From assembly GCA_910585525.1 (NCBI GenBank), contig CAJUFR010000020.1, positions 1 to 34,096 of the forward strand: a DNA stretch of 34,096 nt. Direction: 5' to 3'. The stretch's first letter is position 1. Each line of letters opens with the position of its first letter. Positions 1 through 9,023 of this stretch are shown in pieces. Below the pieces are notes generated by a model. The model was given only the letters and a program-made list of their open reading frames with translations, had not been told where the DNA came from and ran no database searches. The translations under genes and the position numbers were made by a program. The DNA comes from an uncultured Angelakisella sp. (GTDB taxonomy: Bacteria; Bacillota; Clostridia; Oscillospirales; Ruminococcaceae).

Positions 1-1
1 G

Positions 2-1006
<1,005 letters not shown>

Positions 1007-1032
1007 GGGGGTGCCGGGGGGAGGGGAGCAGA

Positions 1033-1188
1033 ATTCCTCCACATCTTGCACTGACCCATGACAGTCTGTATTGCGTCCTCTGTTTTCTCCGGCGGGTGGT
1101 GGTAATTCCATAGCAGCCACTTCATCAGCCGGTGTATTCTGGCCCTTGCACTCTCCTTTTTTCGCCAATCAATGGTGCGGTTTTTCCG
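1033..1188 (-). pseudogene. Remnant of type I restriction enzyme R subunit (HsdR) C-terminus
   Basis: Read leftwards, this stretch encodes about 52 residues that match the extreme C-terminus of HsdR proteins as I know it: a DW..KESARAR start, a basic helix (LMKWLLWNYHHPP) and an EDAIQTVMGQCKMW end. No start codon, helicase or nuclease domain is present. After the match the frame runs on into hppA in antisense without a stop at the expected place. It lies between hppA and its terminators and has no hsdM or hsdS nearby, so it looks like debris of a lost restriction locus. Substitutions such as W where basic residues are usual fit decay. The call rests on remembered family pattern, not a search. 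Confidence 0.6.
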
Positions 1189-1212
1189 AAATAGTCCGGT
1201 CAATTTCTTTTG

Positions 1213-1240
1213 AACCACTCGCCAAGCGAGTGGTTTTCTT
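1213..1240 (+). terminator. Rho-independent terminator downstream of hppA
   Basis: A perfect 10-bp stem (1213-1222 with 1226-1235) closes a 3-nt CAA loop and runs into a T-rich tract (TTTTCTTTATTT). The T tract is on the + side, which fits termination of hppA. Confidence 0.85.
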
Positions 1241-1252
1241 TATTTATACAAG

Positions 1253-1283
1253 AAAAAAAGCCGGTCCTTGGACCGGCTTTTTT
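1253..1283. terminator. Bidirectional terminator between hppA and the anti-sigma-like gene
   Basis: A GCCGGTCC/GGACCGGC stem (1260-1267 with 1270-1277) is preceded by seven A and followed by six T, so it can end transcription from either side. It sits between convergent genes: hppA from the left, and the gene ending at 1301 from the right. Confidence 0.85.
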
Positions 1284-1300
1284 CACCGCGTTATCACGAT

Positions 1301-2113
1301 TTAGAACAATTCATCCGGGTCGATCTCATCGTAGGAGACCATGGAAAGGCGGGGGGCTTCGCTGTCCTGGGGCCACTCGGCTTCGCAGGTGAAGCGGGCG
1401 GCGGCCTTGACCTCCCCTTCCTCGTCCCGGTACTTTACCTCGAACTCCACCCAGTCATCCTCCGGGGACCAGAGACGGGAGAAGCAGTAGGGGGTAAGCC
1501 CCGACCCCGGGGCGTTGTTCTGGGCCATCTGCCGCATCTGGCTTTCCGCTTCCCGGGTGGGGAGGGAATATTCCGGGCCGGTGCGCCAGCCGTCGTCGGG
1601 GACGGGGGCGGGGGCCGTTTCATCTGCCGCCCGGGAGGGGGCGCTGCTGGCGATCTTCTGCTGGGTATCCTCCGGGACGAGGTCCGGCTGGGCACCCTCC
1701 TGGGCCTCCGGGACCATGCGGAAGGTGACCAGGCCGGAGTTGTCGCCATCTTCCTCGCTGGGGGTCTCCCCGCCGCTGTGGGCATAGGGCTGGGCGGTGT
1801 CGGCGGTTTCCGGGGCCGCCGCCGGGGCGGCGGGGGCGTAGCTGGCGGGGGCGGGGGCGCCGTTCATGCCCCGCTGCCCCTGGTAGAGGGCCACCACCAG
1901 GGCGAAGCAGGCCGCCACCGGCAATCCCCGCTTCATCACCTTGGCCCAGGGGATGACCTTCCGGGTCTCCTCCTCCGGCTCCCGCTCCGGGAGGGTGAGA
2001 CGGCCCTCATCCATCCGGCGGAAAAGAGCCTCCGCCGACAGACTGGCCGGGAGGGCAGGCTCCCCCAGCAGTGCCAGTTTTTGCTTTAGCCGCTCGGTGT
2101 CGTTCTGCTCCAT
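1301..2113 (-). CDS. Single-pass membrane protein, probable anti-sigma partner of the ECF sigma factor
   Basis: A 270-residue protein with no family I can name. A charged cytoplasmic-type N-terminus of about 60 residues is followed by one hydrophobic helix near residues 63-80 (GLPVAACFALVVALYQG). Next comes an Ala/Pro-rich linker and an acidic outer domain of roughly 150 residues. This layout, and a start only 21 bp after the stop of the ECF sigma gene, suggests the membrane-bound anti-sigma factor that holds that sigma. No zinc-finger anti-sigma motif (HXXXCXXC) is visible, so the role is inferred from position and topology only. A GGGAGGGG ribosome binding site precedes the ATG. It ends just before a bidirectional terminator. 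Confidence 0.75.
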   Translation of the reverse strand: MEQNDTERLKQKLALLGEPALPASLSAEALFRRMDEGRLTLPEREPEEETRKVIPWAKVMKRGLPVAACFALVVALYQGQRGMNGAPAPASYAPAAPAAAPETADTAQPYAHSGGETPSEEDGDNSGLVTFRMVPEAQEGAQPDLVPEDTQQKIASSAPSRAADETAPAPVPDDGWRTGPEYSLPTREAESQMRQMAQNNAPGSGLTPYCFSRLWSPEDDWVEFEVKYRDEEGEVKAAARFTCEAEWPQDSEAPRLSMVSYDEIDPDELF

Positions 2114-2134
2114 GGCGCGATCCCCTCCCTTCTC

Positions 2135-2650
2135 TCAGTTATCCCCCAGCATCTGCCGCAGCTTCTTCAGTGTGCGGTGCAGCTTGGAGCTCACCGTCCC
2201 CTGGGGCAAACCCAGCATCCCGGCGATCTCCCGCATGGTATAGCCCTCCAGCACCGAGAGCAGGACGATCTGCCGCTCATCGGGGGCCAGCCGGGCCATG
2301 GCGTCACGGACCTCGGCCCGGGGGCCGCCGGTATCGGGAACGCCTTCCTCTAAGTAATCATCGATGTTGATGTTGCCCTTCTCCTGGATATACCGGGCCA
2401 CCCGGCGCTTGCACCGGACAGAGAGGATGCGGAGCATCCACTGGCGGAAGCGGTCGGTCTCCCTCAGGTTGTGGATGCCCTTCCAGGCCTCCAGGAAGGT
2501 CTCTGCGACCATATCCTCGGCGTCCTGGGGATCACCCAGGGTGTAGAGGGCCATTCGGTACAGGTCCAGGGCCACGGCCTCGTAAAGGCGGCCAAAAGCC
2601 TCCCTGTCGCCGTTCCGGGCCCTTTCGATGTCCTGCGGGCGGATCTCCAT
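2135..2650 (-). CDS. ECF-type RNA polymerase sigma-70 factor
   Basis: A 171-residue group 4 sigma factor that redirects RNA polymerase to a small regulon. Region 2 covers about residues 10-75, with DAEDMVAETFLEAWK matching the core-binding/-10 reading helix. Region 4 covers about residues 110-165 and ends in a helix-turn-helix (MREIAGMLGLPQGTVSSKLHRT). Regions 1 and 3 are absent, as is usual for the class. It is followed by a probable anti-sigma gene. The J-protein gene ends 81 bp upstream on the same strand with no obvious terminator, so read-through from the Hsp70 operon is possible. The stimulus is unknown. Confidence 0.92.
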   Translation of the reverse strand: MEIRPQDIERARNGDREAFGRLYEAVALDLYRMALYTLGDPQDAEDMVAETFLEAWKGIHNLRETDRFRQWMLRILSVRCKRRVARYIQEKGNINIDDYLEEGVPDTGGPRAEVRDAMARLAPDERQIVLLSVLEGYTMREIAGMLGLPQGTVSSKLHRTLKKLRQMLGDN

Positions 2651-2672
2651 TCTCTGTCACCAGCCTTATTAC

Positions 2673-2696
2673 CGGGCACATCTATTCAGTGTCCCG
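2673..2696 (-). other. Hairpin in the leader of the ECF sigma gene
   Basis: A CGGGCAC arm (2673-2679) pairs with GTG-CCCG (2689-2696) with one bulged base and a 9-nt loop. It lies 23 bp before the sigma start codon. There is no T tract, so it is not an ordinary terminator. Function unknown. Confidence 0.4.
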
Positions 2697-2731
2697 TTCG
2701 TTGGGTTTTATTGCGTCGGTGGAAAATTTTC

Positions 2732-5545
2732 TTATTCTTTTTCAGGGGCATCTTCCGCCGCCCCCTCGTACTGCTCCACCTGGGCCACGGCGTCCCATTC
2801 GCTGGGGTAGAGCATCGTTTCCACCAGGGAGGACAGGTCCTTGCCGGAGTAGCTGCGCTGGTCCTGGTCCGACAGGGCGTAGAGACAGCGCCGGCTGCTG
2901 CTGGAGATGAGGGTAAAGCTGCGCCCCTTCTCCCCCAGTTGGATGGTCCCCATCACATAGCAGGCTTCCCCCAGGGTGCCGATCCGGGTGAACAGCTGGG
3001 CGGTGCGCTCCTTTTGGGCCTCCGGGGAACCGAAGGGCCAGACGGTGAGGCAGAGCTCCAGGGCGAACCGCTCCCCCGGCTGGGTGCCGAACCGCAGCAT
3101 CGCCCGGCAGGGGCGGTGGAGGTTGGCGCGGTAGAAATCGGCGGTGTAGCGGCCCTCGTGCTGCACACCGTAGCCCAAAAAGTCCCGGGTGGCGTTCAGC
3201 TGCACCTTGCTGTCCCGCTGGTGGTCCTCCTGGGTGTAGACCCCCTCCCCCAGGCAGTGCACCAGGGCGGCGGCCTTCTGGCGGGGGGTCATGCCGGTGA
3301 CCGGGACGGTCCGCAGCAGCGGCGGCGCCGGCGGGTCCAGCAGTGTCTCCAGGTAAGCCCGGCCCGCCTGCTGGGCGGCCTCCACCGTGGGGAAGGGGTG
3401 GTCCCACAGCTTTTTGCGGTGGCGGAGGATGCCCACCGTTGAATAGACCTCCAGGGTGCGGTTCTGCCGCACCTCGTAGCCGTAGAGGACACAGCCATCC
3501 TCTCCATAGCCCCGGGCGGCGGCGGTCTCCTTACGGGAGGTACAGACGTGGTTCACCAGGCAATCGGCCAGTTTGCCGCTGTTCAGGTCCTCCAGGCTGA
3601 TGGCCCTCATCCGGCTGAGGATCTCCCGGCGGATGGTCCGGCGGGCGGCATCCTCCCCCATGGCCAGCGGCAGCGCCAGCCAGAAGAGCAGGTCGTCATC
3701 CCCCACCAGGGCCAGGAAATCCGGCCAGGGGAAGACCTCGGTCTTTTCCTCCCCGTCCACCAGCAGCCGCTGGTAGAAGAAGTGGAACTCCACTGTTAGG
3801 GCGTGCTCCCCCAGGGGGAAGGTGCGGCTCCTGGGGGCAAGGATCCGCCGGGCAGAGTCATCGAAGCCGGTGAACAGCTGCCGCCACCAGCGGGAGGGGT
3901 GGTATGCCTTCATCACCTTGGCGATGAACTGCTCGTTTTCGGTGGAGAACGCGGCGGGGAAGGCGGTGGAAAGGTAGTAGCACCAGAACTCATGGTTCTC
4001 CAAGCCGATGTCATCGGGGCTGGCTCCGGCGAAGGTGAAGGGCGCATCGAAGAAATACTCCGGCTCGTGGGCCCAGCGGTGGGTGGCGTCCAGGCAGCGG
4101 CCCAGCAGCTTTTTGGCGCCGGGGGCATCCGGCTGCCGGAGCAGGCTGGCGGTGAGGGCCTGGATGAGGGCGGTTGGGGTGCCCAGCAGCCGGTCGATGA
4201 TCTCGCTTTCCTCCAGCCGCCCGGCAAGGAGCAGCTGCCGGAACTGGGGCATCTCCACCACTGCCCCGGCGGCATGCATCTCCTCGGGGGTGGCGGCGGT
4301 GTCGTAGGCCCGGAGGGCGTCGGTATGGGGAAAGGGGGACCGGCGGTCGTAGACCTTCAAAAAGCTGTCCACGGCGCTTTTCACCACCGCCAGGGCCTCT
4401 TTCTCGGCCCGGACGGGGCCCTGGTCCGGCAGGACAGGGAGAACGGCGTCCAGCAGCGGCTTGTACCACCGCTTGGCGCTGGAGCGGCCCACCGTCTCCA
4501 GCTGCAAGCTGTCGTAGAGGTACTGCACCGCCGCCGGGGGGAGGGGGTGCTTCTGGACAAAGGAGGCCAGCAGCCGCAGGCCGTAGGGGTGGCGGTACTC
4601 CACGTCGTCCTCGTCCTTCCGGGTCACCTCCGGCTTTTCGGTGATCTTCTCCTTGCGGTAGCGGTCGAAAAGTTCCTTCCAGCGCCGGGTCCGGTCGGGA
4701 TTCTCGAACCCGCCGTTTTTGGCCAGGGAGAGGAGTTCAAAGTAGTCCCGCCAGCAGGCGGCCCATACCTTGTCCTCCTCGTGGGTCAGGCGGTCCAGGG
4801 GACGCCCCAGCTTCAGGATGTTACGGATGGAATCGATGCCGGAGAAGGCGGCGAAGGAGAGGTAGTACATCTCGTGGCCGCTCCGGTACCGGATACCGTA
4901 GGCGATGGCCAGTTCCAGCAGGAACTTTTGGGACAGCTGGACGCCGTTTTTTACCTCCTTCTCCACAAAGTCCAGCAGGGCGGCGGCAAAGCCCTCCTCC
5001 CGCTGCACGGCAAGAAAGACCGGGGAGGAGAAATACTCCCGCCAGGTCTTTTTGTCCCCCCGCTGCCGCTCCTTCTGCCACACCTCCTGGAAGGCGGCCA
5101 TGGCCGGGGCCTGGCGGAACAGCTCCGCCTGGCCCTCGCTGGTGGCCTCCCGCAGCCAATCCGGCTCCGGGCCGCCCCGGCGGCGCTCCAGGGGCTCGAT
5201 GCGGGCCTCGGCCCGGGGGCGGCGGCTCCCGGCCCGGGGGGCGGGGCGGCGGACCGGACCGGCGTAGGAGCCGCCGGTGGCCACCCCCTTTTTGGGCACC
5301 GCCTTGTTGCCCAGGGCGTTGTACTTTTTGGAGGGCGGGGGGCTTTCCGCCCCGCCGCCGCTGATGGTGGACTGGTGTGGGGTGCTGCGGGCGTAGGCCA
5401 TGGCATGCTCATAGGCGGAGCGGACCCGCTTGAACTCCTCCGGCTGTTCCTCCGGGTGGTACTGCCGGGCGGCGTTGGCGTAGGCCCGGCGGATGGCCGC
5501 TACATCCCGGGTGGGCTGCAGCCCCAGCACTCTCCAGATGTTCAT
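2732..5545 (-). CDS. Giant J-domain protein partnered with the HscC-like Hsp70
   Basis: A 937-residue protein whose first 50 residues form a J domain (WRVLGLQPTRDVAAIRRAYA, then HPE at 30-32 and FKRVRSAYEHAM). J domains recruit Hsp70 and trigger its ATPase through an HPD tripeptide; here the Asp is replaced by Glu. A basic, Pro/Gly-rich linker (about residues 55-135) leads to nearly 800 residues of soluble, mostly helical sequence that I do not recognise. It has no signal peptide or obvious membrane helix. The ATG overlaps the stop of the Hsp70 gene by 4 bp (ATGA), so the two are translationally coupled and almost surely work together. The large C-terminal part presumably selects clients or binds a partner; that is inference. 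Confidence 0.88.
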   Translation of the reverse strand: MNIWRVLGLQPTRDVAAIRRAYANAARQYHPEEQPEEFKRVRSAYEHAMAYARSTPHQSTISGGGAESPPPSKKYNALGNKAVPKKGVATGGSYAGPVRRPAPRAGSRRPRAEARIEPLERRRGGPEPDWLREATSEGQAELFRQAPAMAAFQEVWQKERQRGDKKTWREYFSSPVFLAVQREEGFAAALLDFVEKEVKNGVQLSQKFLLELAIAYGIRYRSGHEMYYLSFAAFSGIDSIRNILKLGRPLDRLTHEEDKVWAACWRDYFELLSLAKNGGFENPDRTRRWKELFDRYRKEKITEKPEVTRKDEDDVEYRHPYGLRLLASFVQKHPLPPAAVQYLYDSLQLETVGRSSAKRWYKPLLDAVLPVLPDQGPVRAEKEALAVVKSAVDSFLKVYDRRSPFPHTDALRAYDTAATPEEMHAAGAVVEMPQFRQLLLAGRLEESEIIDRLLGTPTALIQALTASLLRQPDAPGAKKLLGRCLDATHRWAHEPEYFFDAPFTFAGASPDDIGLENHEFWCYYLSTAFPAAFSTENEQFIAKVMKAYHPSRWWRQLFTGFDDSARRILAPRSRTFPLGEHALTVEFHFFYQRLLVDGEEKTEVFPWPDFLALVGDDDLLFWLALPLAMGEDAARRTIRREILSRMRAISLEDLNSGKLADCLVNHVCTSRKETAAARGYGEDGCVLYGYEVRQNRTLEVYSTVGILRHRKKLWDHPFPTVEAAQQAGRAYLETLLDPPAPPLLRTVPVTGMTPRQKAAALVHCLGEGVYTQEDHQRDSKVQLNATRDFLGYGVQHEGRYTADFYRANLHRPCRAMLRFGTQPGERFALELCLTVWPFGSPEAQKERTAQLFTRIGTLGEACYVMGTIQLGEKGRSFTLISSSSRRCLYALSDQDQRSYSGKDLSSLVETMLYPSEWDAVAQVEQYEGAAEDAPEKE

Positions 5546-7287
5546 TCCCCATCATCCTCCCAGGAATCCGGGAGTTCCAGGTCAAAGACCTCCCCCTCCC
5601 GGTACTTTTCCAGCTTCTCCAGCTGGGACTTCATCCACTTGCGCTCCCGGTGGCGGAGGGCGGGGCCGCCACCCTCCGCCAGCATGGCGCGGTACAGGTC
5701 CAGCAGGCGGCCGGTCTCCTTGCGCAGCCGCCCGGTGGATTCGGCGAAGATGCGCTCGGCGGTGGCCAGCAGCAGCTGTTCCTCCTCGCTCTGGTCCAGC
5801 TGGCTGCGGATGGCGGCCAGTTCCTGGAGTTTCTGCTCCAGTTCCTCCTCCGACAGGTGGAGGCTGGGGTTCACCACGTAGGCGGTCTTTTTCCTGGCGG
5901 TGGAGGGGTTCTCTACCTCCACCTGCAAAACGCCGTTGATATCATAGGTAAAGGTGGTCTTGACCCACTGCTTGCCGGCAGGCTCCGGGGGGACGGTGAT
6001 GAGCACCTCCCCCAGCTTCAGGTTGTCCCGGGCGTAATATTCCTCCCCCTGGAGGATATCCACCCGTATCTTCTCCTGGTTGTCCCGGGTGGTGTAGAAC
6101 CGGTCGGTGCGGCTGACAGGCAGGACGCTGTTGCGCTCGATCATTACCGACATGTGGGGGTTCTGGTCCTTGTCGTCGTTGACCACCGAGGTCCCCAGGG
6201 TGAAGGGGCAGACGTCGGTCATGACGATGTCCCGGATCTCCCCGCTGCGCTCCTTGATGCCGGCGCAGACCCCCACCCCCCGGGCCACGATGGTGTCCGG
6301 GTCGTCCAGGATCAGGGGGGGCTTGCCGAAGAGGGAGGCGATAAAGTCGGGCAGCACCGCCAGCTTGGAGGAGCCACCCACCAGGATGACATGGTCGATC
6401 TCGCCAATATTCCGGCCGCTGTCCCGGATGGCCCGGGCCAGCACCCGCTTCATCCGCTCGAACAGTTCCTCGCAGAGGCGGAACAGCAGGTCCCGGGTGA
6501 GGGTGAGGGTGTAGGAACTGCCGTCCGGCCCGGGGAGGCACATCACCGCCAGGTTGCTCCAGCTGAGGGCGCACTTGCACTGTTCCGCCTGGCGCAGCAG
6601 AATGGCCTGCTGCTCGGCGTTCAGGGAGCCGGGGCGCAGTTCGTTGAAGGCGCAGAAGTACCGGGCGATGGCCTCGTCCACGTCGTTGCCCCCCAGCCGG
6701 TTGTCCCCGGCGATGGCGGTGATCTCGATGACGTTTTCGAAGCACTCCACCACCGACACGTCCAGGGTGCCGCCCCCGAAGTCAAAGATGATAAGGCAGG
6801 CATCCCCCTCCCCGTGGACCAGGCGGTAGGCCAGGGCGGCGGCAGAGGGCTCGTTGATGATGCGGTCCGCCTTGAGCCCCGCCAGCTGGGCGGCCAGCTT
6901 GGTGGCGGAACGCTGGTTGTCGTTAAAGTAGGCGGGGACGCTGATGACCGCCTCGGTCACCGGCTCCCCCAGGGCCTCCTCGGCGTCCCGGCGCAGCTTT
7001 TCCAGCACCAGGGCGGAAAGTTCCGGCGGGGTGAAGGTCCTGCCCCCTAGGGTAAAGGTCTTTGGGGTGCCCATCCACCGCTTGAAGGAGGCTGCGGTAT
7101 CCTCCGGGTCGGTGATCAGCTGCTCCTTGGCCACCGCCCCCACCGCCAGGTTGCCCTCCTTATCCAGGCATACCACGCTGGGGGTAAGGAGTTCCCCCAG
7201 TGAATTTTTCACCAGCTCCGGCTTGCCGTCCTTCCAGACACAGGCCAGGGAGTTGGTAGTCCCAAGGTCGATACCAAGAATCGCCAT
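5542..7287 (-). CDS. hscC: HscC-like Hsp70 chaperone
   Basis: A 581-residue Hsp70. The ATPase domain shows GIDLGTTNS (5-13), FDFGGGTLD (168-176) and ILVGGSSK (301-308). The interdomain linker region reads DIVMTDVCPFTLG (353-365), which resembles E. coli HscC more than DnaK (DVLLLDVTPLSLG). The substrate-binding part is shorter than in DnaK (about 610-640 residues), with a reduced lid. It is therefore a specialised Hsp70, not the housekeeping DnaK, and no grpE or hrcA is nearby. It starts 9 bp after a membrane protein gene and overlaps the J-protein gene by 4 bp. In E. coli HscC works with dedicated J proteins, which supports pairing with the J protein here. Confidence 0.92.
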   Translation of the reverse strand: MAILGIDLGTTNSLACVWKDGKPELVKNSLGELLTPSVVCLDKEGNLAVGAVAKEQLITDPEDTAASFKRWMGTPKTFTLGGRTFTPPELSALVLEKLRRDAEEALGEPVTEAVISVPAYFNDNQRSATKLAAQLAGLKADRIINEPSAAALAYRLVHGEGDACLIIFDFGGGTLDVSVVECFENVIEITAIAGDNRLGGNDVDEAIARYFCAFNELRPGSLNAEQQAILLRQAEQCKCALSWSNLAVMCLPGPDGSSYTLTLTRDLLFRLCEELFERMKRVLARAIRDSGRNIGEIDHVILVGGSSKLAVLPDFIASLFGKPPLILDDPDTIVARGVGVCAGIKERSGEIRDIVMTDVCPFTLGTSVVNDDKDQNPHMSVMIERNSVLPVSRTDRFYTTRDNQEKIRVDILQGEEYYARDNLKLGEVLITVPPEPAGKQWVKTTFTYDINGVLQVEVENPSTARKKTAYVVNPSLHLSEEELEQKLQELAAIRSQLDQSEEEQLLLATAERIFAESTGRLRKETGRLLDLYRAMLAEGGGPALRHRERKWMKSQLEKLEKYREGEVFDLELPDSWEDDGE

Positions 7288-7296
7288 GCTAACCTC

Positions 7297-7899
7297 CTAT
7301 GTATTCCAGTCGTCTCCCGCTGTACGGGGGGCCTTCCCCCTGCGGGTGGTGATATATAGCCAAACGGCGGCGATGACATCCGCCACCGGGATCAGCTGCA
7401 AAAGGGTGTGGACCACCGCCCGGGGCACCGTCACCTCCCCGGCCCGGACGCCGGACCAGAGGAAGGCCGCCAGGTAGGCGGAGGGCCCCAGGCCGATGAA
7501 GTAGAGCCAGGCCAGCCCGATGGCGCCGAACGCCCCGGTGCCCAGCAGCCCCAACGGCCCGGTAAACATACAAAGAAACAGGGTGACCGCCATCAGGGAG
7601 AGGGCCAGTATCCCCAGGGAGACGGCCAGCAGCGCCGTCAGCGCCAGCTTGCCCCAGAAGCCCAGCTTCCGCAGCAGCCGCCCTTCCCCCTGGAAGCCCA
7701 GGTACACCGGGTAGACCAGGTTCACCGCCCCCAGGATGGTCACCGCCAGCAGCAGCCACCCGCCCAAGATGGTGGCCCGGTCGATGCCGGCCGCCGGGTC
7801 ATGGAGGGGGACGATCCAGTCCAGGAGCAGGAAGGCCAGCAGGCAGAGGACCTCCGCCGTCAGGGGCAGCCAGCAGAAGGGCCGCTTTTTTCCGTTCAT
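7297..7899 (-). CDS. Polytopic membrane protein of the Hsp70 operon
   Basis: A 200-residue integral membrane protein with about six hydrophobic segments (for example AEVLCLLAFLLLDWIVPL near the start and LIPVADVIAAVWLYI near the end) and a basic C-terminal tail. I do not recognise the family. I chose the ATG at 7899 because it overlaps the preceding lipoprotein stop codon (ATGA), although the frame is open 16 codons further upstream. The Hsp70 start follows 9 bp after its stop. The tight packing suggests it gives the cytoplasmic chaperone pair a link to the membrane or to the outer lipoprotein, but nothing in the sequence proves that. Confidence 0.8.
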   Translation of the reverse strand: MNGKKRPFCWLPLTAEVLCLLAFLLLDWIVPLHDPAAGIDRATILGGWLLLAVTILGAVNLVYPVYLGFQGEGRLLRKLGFWGKLALTALLAVSLGILALSLMAVTLFLCMFTGPLGLLGTGAFGAIGLAWLYFIGLGPSAYLAAFLWSGVRAGEVTVPRAVVHTLLQLIPVADVIAAVWLYITTRRGKAPRTAGDDWNT

Positions 7900-8648
7900 G
7901 ATGTCACGCCTCCAGTCAGCCGCTGCCACAGCCCCGGCTCCTCCCAATCAAGCTGCCCGGTCACCTCCGCCGGGAGGCATACCGTCCCCCCGTCCCGGCC
8001 GGTGAACAGCATCACGCCGCCGGGGTAACAGGTGCAGCTTAGGTGGAAGCAGAGCCAGGGGTACTCCTTGCTCCACAGTTCCAGGGCGCAGCTCTCCCGC
8101 TGGTCCCGGTCCAGCCCCTCCGGGACAGGGGGCGTCTCCGCCGAACCGTCCCAGGCGCCGAAGATGGCGGCCAGCAGCGCCTCGTCGGTGAACTCGCAGG
8201 TGGTCACCGATTTTTTGCCAAACAGCCCGCCGCCGGCGTAGGTGCGTATGGTGCCCCGGTCAAAGGCGGCGGCGGAATCGGGCAGGGCCAGGGCGTGGTC
8301 CTCCCGGAGGAAGCGGCGGCGGTAGACCCCGCCGAAGCGGAAGGTCTCCGGGACGTTGTAGAGGAAGATCTCCTCCGGGTCCCCCTGGACGGTGAAGATG
8401 GTGTCCTGCCCCAGCACCGCCACCCGCCGCCCGGACTGGGCCCGCAGGTCCCACCGGCCGGAATTGCCGCTGCCTATCACCTCAAAGGGGATCAGGTCGT
8501 AGCGGGTGCCGTCCAGGAGGATGTATTCCTCCCCGGCCTCCCCCTGCAGTTCCAGTTCCGGCAGGCCGGAGAGGTCCGGCTTGCCGGTGCAGGCCGCCAG
8601 GGCCAGCAACAGCAGCAAAGCAAAAAGGGACACCGGCAGACGCTTCAT
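7896..8648 (-). CDS. Lipoprotein, first gene of the Hsp70 operon
   Basis: A 250-residue secreted protein with a clear lipoprotein signal: a short basic start, a Leu/Ala-rich core and a LALAAC lipobox with Cys20 as the lipidated residue. The mature part is mostly beta-type sequence with several Cys and Trp residues (such as CFHLSCTCYPGG), and matches no family I can name. A GGAGGG ribosome binding site precedes the ATG. It is the first gene after the promoter at 8702-8730 and overlaps the next gene by 4 bp. It is the only outward-facing member of the operon, so it is a candidate sensor or client. Confidence 0.82.
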   Translation of the reverse strand: MKRLPVSLFALLLLLALAACTGKPDLSGLPELELQGEAGEEYILLDGTRYDLIPFEVIGSGNSGRWDLRAQSGRRVAVLGQDTIFTVQGDPEEIFLYNVPETFRFGGVYRRRFLREDHALALPDSAAAFDRGTIRTYAGGGLFGKKSVTTCEFTDEALLAAIFGAWDGSAETPPVPEGLDRDQRESCALELWSKEYPWLCFHLSCTCYPGGVMLFTGRDGGTVCLPAEVTGQLDWEEPGLWQRLTGGVTS

Positions 8649-8670
8649 CCTCTGATCCCTCCTGACCGAA

Positions 8671-8700
8671 AAAGGCAGGGGCCAAAAAACCCTTGCCTTT
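8671..8700 (-). other. Hairpin at the transcription start of the Hsp70 operon
   Basis: An 11-bp stem with one mismatch (8671-8681 with 8690-8700) has an 8-nt loop and, read leftwards, ends in five T. It could terminate the 8757-9023 gene. It also covers the start point predicted from the promoter just upstream (about 8695), so it would form the 5' end of the operon mRNA. Confidence 0.55.
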
Positions 8701-8701
8701 C

Positions 8702-8730
8702 ATTATATCACCCTCGGCCCCCAGTTTCAA
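8702..8730 (-). promoter_or_regulatory. Sigma-A promoter of the lipoprotein/Hsp70/J-protein operon
   Basis: Read leftwards: -35 TTGAAA (8725-8730), a 17-bp spacer, and a perfect -10 TATAAT (8702-8707). The predicted start point is near 8695, giving a leader of about 47 nt before the ATG at 8648. No CIRCE-type inverted repeat is visible, so HrcA heat-shock control is not indicated. Confidence 0.8.
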
Positions 8731-8756
8731 GCGGGAAGCGGCTGCCAGCCGGCCGG

Positions 8757-9023
8757 TCACCAAAGGGGCAGGCTGAGCCACACCACCAGCCCCACCGCCA
8801 GCAGCACCCCCGCCGCCGCCAGCCCCGCCAGCAGCGCCTTCTGCCAGTCGATCCCCTGCCGGGGCCGGTACTTGATGGTCCGCAGGTACTCCCCCGCCCG
8901 CTGCCGCAGCACCCCCTCCCCGGGGTCCGGCCGGCCGGCCCGCAGGAACAGGATGGCTTTTTCGAAATACTCGCTCTCCATATCCACCACCTCTACCACA
9001 TGCTTATTGACGCCCTTGAGCAT
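8757..9023 (-). CDS. Small C-terminally anchored membrane protein
   Basis: An 88-residue protein starting MLKGVNKHVVEVVDMESEYF. About 60 charged residues are followed by one hydrophobic helix at the C-terminus (LLAGLAAAGVLLAVGLVVWL), giving a tail-anchored layout. The frame is open upstream to 9188, but the ATG at 9023 has a GGGGGG ribosome binding site at good distance and the upstream sequence looks non-coding. I have an impression of similar small proteins in related clostridia but no function to give. A possible promoter (TATATT at 9135-9140) lies next to the DnaA-box-like cluster. Confidence 0.7.
   Translation of the reverse strand: MLKGVNKHVVEVVDMESEYFEKAILFLRAGRPDPGEGVLRQRAGEYLRTIKYRPRQGIDWQKALLAGLAAAGVLLAVGLVVWLSLPLW

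Noticed and set aside
3803..5881. Long open frame (+) antisense to the J-protein and Hsp70 genes
   Set aside because: It mirrors the GC-rich codon bias of the real genes. Its product is low-complexity Gly/Pro/Leu-rich sequence with no domain, while the opposite strand encodes clear families.
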